NCBI GenBank assembly: GCA_032718475.1 | Contig: JAUCBJ010008896.1 | Coordinates: 62,001-126,000, forward strand | Direction: 5' to 3' | Source: Nemertoderma westbladi | Taxonomy: Eukaryota; Xenacoelomorpha; Nemertodermatida; Nemertodermatidae | DNA: 64,000 nucleotides | Shown: piece by piece, positions 57,241 to 64,000 of the stretch | Layout of the letters: each line of letters opens with the position of its first letter | How positions within the stretch are numbered: the stretch's first letter is position 1 | Notes under the pieces: generated by a model | What the model was told of the DNA's origin: nothing | Seen by the model: only the letters and a program-made list of their open reading frames with translations | The model's database searches: none | Translations under genes and position numbers: made by a program

Positions 57241-59570
57241 TATGTACGGCTCTACTAATCATACACGCTCCTTTCTCTGTCGAAATCCCAACACGTTCGT
57301 GGGGCCTTCGCGCAGCACGAGGTCCAGTTATGAGATACAAATTAAAATTAAGTGACTGTATCACAAAATCAGGTTTTGAGAAATTTTATCCACACCACCA
57401 ATCAATCAAAGAAAGGGGGACAGTACGTGTTCACCCCTTTTAATCCCCCCCCCCCCCCCCCACCCTTCTCAACCACCAATACATAACCGTGACATCTACC
57501 ACCCACGGAAGGGTAGAACGAACTTATTTCCAATCGCACGTTAAATATGCAAAGCCAGGTGGTTTATAGGAATATAATAAACGCCGTACTCGTCTTAATT
57601 ATTATAAGCGTCGTTCAATCGTTGCGCTCGTCCAGAGTAAGTCCCCCCCCCCCCCCCCCCCCCCCTATCAGAAAGATTTACTCAACAAAAAATAGTGTAA
57701 ATAAATAAACAACTACAAGGATAAGAGGTCATGTGTAGGAAAGCTAATCAGACGATACCTTTACTAATATATTGAGCTGCATTGATCTATACATAGTAAT
57801 GTTGGGTGATGGGGGGAGGGGGGGGGGGGGGGGGGGGTGAGGGGTAGGGGGTGTCTGGGTGGGTTGTTAGTATTAGGGTGCACAATATCAACGCACGCGC
57901 AGGAATGTGTTGATGTTTAATAGCACCGCATTCCCGCGTTAGAAAGCATCCCCAATTGGAATAAATAAATAAATTAAACGCGTTTCGTTATGTTCCTCGA
58001 CTTATATTATTCTCTCCACGGACGAGTTATTAGCTGCTAGACAGGTAGACCTAGTCCCCCACAACAACGGTCATACCTTCAATCAATCAATCAATTGAGC
58101 TCATATGAGCTCGTATATTAGTTTTATTTATAAATTGAAATCTCACGAATTAATAGGCCTATTAGCTGATTAGTGAACTATCATATGTTAGACCATATAT
58201 ATATATTATATATTGGACCTTATCAAAATAGCGGTTGTACTGGGGCGGTATATGTTGTTCTCTAACCCACTGCAAGCGCATTTGAGGGGCCGGTATGTTT
58301 TAATAACTTCTGGTACAACGGGATGCAGTATTACAGCGCCAAGTAGATTTAATCTGTTCAGAATATTCCGGACGCTAAGTTCATGTCATTCCCGATAAGT
58401 CGGGACTTTACAAAACTCGTGGATAAAACCGCGTGTAGCAGAGAGCAGATAAATTGGGTTGAATTGCAAAACAGAATAATATGGAACTGTAAGTGGAACT
58501 GCGGCGATTTGGGTTTTTTTGTTATGGTGAATAGTCAGCCTGTCCGCGATATGTTCAGCTGCCCTTTTTAATGGGTTGCAGGTACAAATGAAATACACAT
58601 TGCAGTTACTAAAATAAAAGTGGCGCATATTATTGTACATTTACAACAACAATTATATAAATGCAATATGCCTGATCCCTATTAATGTACTTTGTACCGC
58701 CAATTCTGTAATTCAATAACGCAAAGCCGCGTTTACTGTACAGCAGCACGTAATATATTTGATACTTATTATACTAACTAAACTAACAAACCGCAAGGCC
58801 TACTTACCGAAATAAATTAACTTTCAGTTAAATACAATATACTTGTTTGCTCTGTAAAAATTTTAATTAAAAACAATCCTGCCATTTAATATACCTAATT
58901 AGCATGGTTGCGTAAGCAGTATGAATTGGAATGAAATTGTGAAATAATTTATTTAAACTATTATGTACATTTAGATTAAATAATAATACAGTAAGTTGGC
59001 CTACAGAAATAAACATTGATATTCGGAACAGTAAAACAATTATTTATTTCATTCATTCAACTAACCAGAGAGACTCATAGCTCCAGTGAATATTAACATC
59101 CCGACGTTACTTTAGTAATAATATTAATGTCATTGAACCCGATACACACACACCTCCAATCAGCCAGTTCAATGGAGAGTGAGTGAATGGATGGCTACCA
59201 GCAGCAGCAGCAGTCTGCCTCTTACAAGCAAGGCTGACTGAATACCTCAAGTGTTGCTGGGAAACAAGCCAACTTGAGTTAACCAATAAATGAGCAGTAT
59301 TTAATGAGAATAAATTTTTTATGCCGGTTTAATTACTTTAGATCAATTAAAGACACGATTATTAAAGCAAATCACTTGAACTAATTAAAAACTATAATAG
59401 AATGGAGTATGCGGATTACATCTGTATATTTTTTAAGTATAATTATTGAAGTCTTATACTGTAAAACAATTAATTTCCTTTAAAAGGCAGGTTGAAAATG
59501 GTGTTTTTACCGTAATCAACTTAATTAACTAATTAACTGCTATTATCTTAGCTTCTCGAAGGCCACACGG
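57241..59570. other. Non-coding region with three long C/G tracts
   Basis: Tracts: C17 at 57445-57461, C23 at 57643-57665 and a G-rich run at 57811-57837 (6 G, A, 20 G). No credible gene. A (CAG)5 stretch lies near 59203-59213. Confidence 0.5.
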
Positions 59571-59574
59571 AAAT

Positions 59575-59765
59575 TCTACTTGGAAAATTTCTAAACTTTT
59601 GCCATACAACATGTGTACCAAGTTTGGATAGATTTCATCAAAGATTGGCCGAGTTATTAACGTTTAAAATTGAACACGACAGAACGACAGAACGACAGGT
59701 TGATTAATGGTACCACTACGCTAAGGCTCACTCACTTCGTGGCTCGCCCCACAGAGAGCTAATCG
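59575..59765 (-). repeat. Dispersed repeat G, copy 2
   Basis: In inverse: GGGGCGAGCCACGAAGTGAG, GGTACCATTAATCAACCTGT, three CGTTCTGT repeats, TAATAACTCGGCCAATCTTT and CCAAACTTGGTACACATG. Better preserved than copy 1. Confidence 0.75.
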
Positions 59766-59959
59766 TTCTAATTTATACGCCAAACAGAAATAACCAAAGC
59801 AATACATCTGAATTGGCTTCCTAAGCTACTTAATATGAGTGTGGGTGACTTAGCACTCGGCGTTCACTATCCACAGAGAAATACAGGCAGTTTGCTGGGC
59901 GGGACAATGTCGAATGTGAGAATATTTTATATTGCAAAGGGATGGAATATTAATTTGCC

Positions 59960-60045
59960 CTAATGTCGAAAACTCTGACCTTGCGCTGGTTTAAGCCAGC
60001 GAACTTACTACTGAGCTACTTTAACTACCGCTGTCTGCCTGTTGA
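59960..60045 (-). repeat. tRNA-like SINE-head relic
   Basis: Minus strand: GTAGCTCAGTAGTAAG (A-box-like TAGCTCAGTAGT), a 6-bp stem CGCTGG/CCAGCG around CTTAAA, then GGTCAGAGTTTTCGAC (B-box-like). The anticodon loop has six bases and the T stem does not pair, so it is not a functional tRNA gene. Confidence 0.4.
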
Positions 60046-60049
60046 CCCA

Positions 60050-62187
60050 CTACTTTCAAATAACTGCCTAGTGTCGAATATTCTAAGGTATTTCTAAACG
60101 TAATTTACCCAACTATTCTCCGCTATGCAGTGTACAAGCTCTTAATTTTATTCTAAGTGCAAAAGTAAATTACAGTGTCTCAAAATACAGAGTTGCGTAC
60201 TAATTACTACGTATTCCAGAATTCGTATTACTAATTTATTACGTTACTCAGTTATACTAGCAACAGCCTAAATACTGTATTATTTAACCTAACAGCAATT
60301 AGCAAGCATAAACTTAGAAATAGAAAACAATCAAGAGAAATAGCGCCAATCTGAACATCACAATCAAGAATCAGGCACTCCTTTAACAACACAACATAAA
60401 GTAGCGTTAGCAACACCACACCGCCAATAACATTAACAGCGCTAACGGCGCTGCGCAGCGCTAAATCAGTGCTAGTATGTAGTGCTAGTGTAAACGCTCA
60501 AGGCCACCCAAGCTACATGCGGTCTTCCTAGCTAAACCCGCTACACTACCTTAATGGTGCAAAGCTGATACGGAATCTTGATCATCAGCCCCCAAACACT
60601 GTAATGGCGACCAGTCCCCATTCCTCTACCTGATTAGCCTGACCACAACTACTGGCCCCTGCCAGCGTTGCCACACATTGGATCCTCCACCTCTCCTTCC
60701 ATCGCTTCCACAGTGCGCCTGCGGCGCCTACCGGTACCCTTAGCCCAACATGCTAAAGCAAGTAATTACCGTATTTGCACAAGCATAACAAACAGTCTGA
60801 CAGTCAAAAATAAATCTTTATAGGGGTGTTCTACATTGCAAAGATTAAAGAAAATCAAGAGTCAGTTCAAGCAGTAATCATTATTCAAAGTCATAAATCA
60901 AGCAACAGTAACAGCAGCAATCAGCATTTACAATCAACAATTAATCATAAGCAGAATTAATAATTCACAACAACAAAAACTGTAAGAATGATTATACAAA
61001 TGCAAGAATGACGCAATGTTTTTACCATTGGTCGAACAAAATCCTACTGCTATTAGACCAACCTAAATAGCTAACCGGATTATGGCTCTCGCCTCTCGGA
61101 ATCCCTAAACCATTACCATATATGGTAATAAATCTGTCATGGTGGGCTCATAGGTCCATTGCCGTAATGTTAATTTGGCGATTATTAAAGCACAATTTTG
61201 GCGTTAATTTTGTACAACATTGGTTTATAGAGAATTACAAATGAAATTAATACAAATACACATCAGATTCAAATGATCAAACGGCAAATTCATATTTATA
61301 TTTTATAAAAGTTTGCCACCATAAATTAATATGTTAATGTTTTATTATAAAATTACGTAAGTAGGCTACATACTGTATAAAATCAGTTGAATATAATGAA
61401 CTTGTATATTTTATTTTTCCTATCTAGTTACGCCTGTACATCAATACGACTTATCTAAATTATTCTATACTGTATGATGGGTTGTTTTAGTACACAATGC
61501 CATATATCGTAACACCACTCCAAGGGAAACATGTAATGTTTCCCTCCAATTGTAGAAGAAATAGGGCGATGTGAATTAACAAAATAAAATGTACTTTCAA
61601 ACAAATCAAGCAACTCGGTTCTAATAATTCTAATAATTACCTACAAATATTGCCATTGTTATTGCATAATAATGATTACATACAAATTAATACAAAATAT
61701 TGCTACTGTTATTGCATAATGATAATTGCATACAAATTAATACAAATATAGGTTACAAAATATACTTTCTTCCATTTTTTTACAAATTAACAATTTACTT
61801 ATTGAAATGGAACATGGCTAGGACAATGTCCCCCATTTCCCATCTCAAATTATAGAGATCAATAATAACAAAAGAACTAAAATATAAAACGTATTTGAGG
61901 CTAATCATTTAACTAAGTATTATTGCATTTAAGGCCGATAATCAAACTAAATATAAAAATACATAATAATTTCTTTCATTTTGGAATCTTTACTTAATGT
62001 TTAAAAAACGCAATCACCTTTAATTTGGGTGATTGCTCAGATAAGTGAAAGGAGTAAGCCAAACCCGCGGTTTGTCTCCCCAATCATTTCCTTTGCCTCT
62101 TTCAATAAACTTTAGAACAAATAAATCATATATATATATTGAGTCCAGTCAGGTATACATTTGTTGCCTACAATATACATGGATGTA
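60050..62187. other. Non-coding region
   Basis: No gene recognised. Two small hairpins are visible: AGGGAAACAT/ATGTTTCCCT at 61523-61545 and GCAATCACC/GGTGATTGC near 62010-62036. 60470-60740 is noticeably more GC-rich but has no ORF. Confidence 0.45.
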
Positions 62188-62400
62188 GGACAATTCGGTC
62201 CCGGACAATTCGGTCCCGGACAATTCGGTCCGGACAATTCGGTCCCGGACAATTCGGTCCTGAACAATTCGGTCCCAAAACACTAAATAAATGAGACCGA
62301 ATTGTCTGGGACCGAATTGTCCGGGACCGAATTGTCCAAGGACCGGATTGTCCTAGGACCGAATTGTCCGGGACCGAATTGTCCGGGACCGAATTGTCCG
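62188..62400. repeat. Inverted clusters of a 15-bp repeat
   Basis: About six units of GGACAATTCGGTCCC are followed, after 20 bases, by about seven units of the inverse GGGACCGAATTGTCC. The region can form a long imperfect hairpin. Confidence 0.9.
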
Positions 62401-62944
62401 GTTTAAAAATACTGTATTTTTTTTATTTTTGATATTGGTAGTGTTCGAGAACATTATTATATATTATTTATTAAGGTGTTTTACTTTTTTTAAGGTTTTA
62501 AGGTGCTTTACTAGCTAGCATTTCCTTGAAATTATAAAAACACTTGTGAAAACATTGATATTTCAGAGTTAGGCCTAAACTGTTGCTGATTATATTAATT
62601 ACCAACAATATTGATGATATTATAACAGTCCCTGAATGAGATCCAGCTATTATCTAGGATAATAATTTAGGCTTGTTAACCAACCAACAACACATACAGT
62701 ATACTTACGCAGTATATAAAAAAAATCAGTTTTAAACATTTTAAATACATACTATTACTAGCTAGTAAATAATTCACAAGCTCCATAAAAACACCTAGCT
62801 ACCATAAATAATAATGTTAACAAAAAAAAGTAAATTTTTTTTATTTTTGAAAAAATAATAGCTAGTAAAAAAAACACTATAGCTACCATATAGTAATATA
62901 TATTAAGGTTCTAGAACATTCACCATTATATATTACCAATTAAA

Positions 62945-63013
62945 TTTGGTCCCGGACAATTCGGTCCTGGACAATTCGGGCCCGGACAATTTGGCCCCGG
63001 ACAATTCGGTCCC
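62945..63013. repeat. Third cluster of the 15-bp repeat
   Basis: Five units of (C)CGGACAATTCGG(T/C)CC. Together with 62188-62400 it may bound a small mobile element of about 0.8 kb, the interior of which is AT-rich and non-coding. Confidence 0.8.
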
Positions 63014-63496
63014 ATGGTCCTACTAATACCAGTGGCGACTAAACCAACTGGCAAGGTTTCCCATACTCACTCGCAGTGGCCATACACACACTCACGTATA
63101 CACTCACGCACCCACAGCGACAAAGCTCATCTCAGACCCAAACAGACCCCAAAGAACAATCAGCTGAACATGGAGACAATAACATATAGTATCAAAACAG
63201 CTGATGGTCAATGGCCCACATCCAAGCCCCAAAGCTAACTGCCACTGCTCGCACACACACAGAACACAGATCACACCATGTGAAACCACAGATCATGCAA
63301 AGCCACCACCCCTACTGTGTACAGGACTAGCAGTACGGCAACAGGCCGACTAGACGGTACCACAGCACCATGTTGATTCATGGTTCGCTAGACACGAGGG
63401 CCTTCAGTGACTCCCTTGCACTATACAGAAAATTTAACGTGCCCCCAGACCCTCACGAGTCCGCCGCCGCCTGTTAGTGGCACCCCTACAGAGACC
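63014..63496. other. Non-coding spacer
   Basis: No convincing feature. Confidence 0.4.
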
Positions 63497-64000
63497 TCAC
63501 CTCTTTAAGTACCACTTTCCTGGTCTCTGAAAATATTTCCCATTTGTAATTCTATCACAAATAGCGACAAAATTCCAAGTATATCTGTTGTCCATGTTGA
63601 TCTGCCGGAAATATGATCTAATAACCACAACTCCTGTATTCCTCAGAAGGTCTTGGGCAGTAAGCATTAACTCTTGATACTGTGGTAGCGATTGAAGATA
63701 GGGTCCGTACGCTACGTGTGACGGATCCACCGCCCAGAATCCATATCCTGCCTTAAACTGCAGCCACCGCATTTGGGCTTGGATGTGATAATCTGCCACT
63801 TCCTCCCACTTATCCAACATCTCTCGAAGCAGGTTGGCTCTATGGTTCTGAAAGGAGTCGTCGCGCAGCTGACACTTTGAGCTGCGGTATCCCTTCACCC
63901 CACAATATCCGCGCTGGGAAATAAACACGGTACACATGTAGAATGAATGGTCCGTCTCATTACGCCAATGGCAGACCTTGTGCACTGATTCGACCACAGT
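63497..64000 (-). CDS. Unidentified ORF, cut by the right window edge
   Basis: The minus-strand frame is open from the window edge to a stop at 63497-63499, at least 166 codons. The first codons seen are not a start (GTG), so the N-terminus lies outside. The visible part has six Cys before residue 45 and a Trp/Tyr/Phe-rich C-terminal half (QMRWLQFKAGYGFWAVD, NRYTWNFVAICDR) ending in WYLKR. Base composition is higher in GC than the surroundings. I recognise no family. It may be an exon or part of a mobile-element protein. Confidence 0.45.
   Translation of the reverse strand, partial: TVVESVHKVCHWRNETDHSFYMCTVFISQRGYCGVKGYRSSKCQLRDDSFQNHRANLLREMLDKWEEVADYHIQAQMRWLQFKAGYGFWAVDPSHVAYGPYLQSLPQYQELMLTAQDLLRNTGVVVIRSYFRQINMDNRYTWNFVAICDRITNGKYFQRPGKWYLKR

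Noticed and set aside
59960-60045. Functional tRNA gene
   Set aside because: Anticodon loop of six bases and non-pairing T arm.

Overview
The window looks like an intergenic, repeat-dominated stretch of an invertebrate animal genome. The signs are AT-rich DNA, spliceosomal intron borders, non-LTR and BEL/Pao-type retroelements, many MITE-like DNA elements, several satellites, and one gene made of fibrinogen C-terminal (FReD) exons. A marine invertebrate, possibly an ascidian or similar deuterostome, is a guess; nothing here fixes the species. I see no prokaryotic gene structure.

Layout. 1-14570 is the edge of a very large 36-bp minisatellite, about 405 units on view and open to the left. A LINE 3' fragment follows (14892-15212). 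15378-27281 is best read as one minus-strand BEL/Pao-type LTR retroelement. Its LTRs (termini TTTTGC...TTGACA) are flanked by the 5-bp direct repeat CAACC. Inside, from right to left, lie leader, Gag (DUF1759-like), CCHC knuckle, DTGS protease, decayed RT, a DUF5641-like tail, and then three compact intact ORFs of unknown function (A, B, C) in the position where an env would sit, followed by a polypurine tract and the 3' LTR. The 3' LTR carries a TA-targeted DNA transposon (16169-18269). The 5' LTR carries about 1.6 kb of extra sequence with a 176-bp tandem array.

28160-30879 is the only convincing host gene: two exons joined by a phase-0 intron, each encoding a FReD, so a tandem-FReD protein whose 5' exons were not found. 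After it come an inverted-repeat element (31566-32234), a 66-bp satellite (32252-34602), a 163-bp diverged tandem repeat (35190-36010), a Foldback-like element with 12-bp-repeat arms and a 9-bp target duplication (37096-38834), a Harbinger-like MITE (39034-39523), and a nest of DNA elements at 39660-44539 whose empty sites can be read by comparing copies with each other.

45631-48698 is a second, gutted member of the same LTR family (target repeat GCCAC). About 49100-55860 is a nearly complete minus-strand APE-type LINE (ORF1, endonuclease, RT). Its endonuclease is split exactly by a 5'-truncated LINE of another family (52062-54147), with a 13-bp target duplication. The rest (56-64 kb) holds a second 36-bp minisatellite, LTR and repeat fragments, long poly(C)/poly(G) tracts, a tRNA-like SINE-head relic, clusters of 15-bp palindromic repeats, and an unidentified ORF cut by the right window edge.

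The parts do not form a pathway. The interest lies in the nested order of insertions, the unusual ORF cassette inside the LTR element, the tandem-FReD gene and the large satellites.
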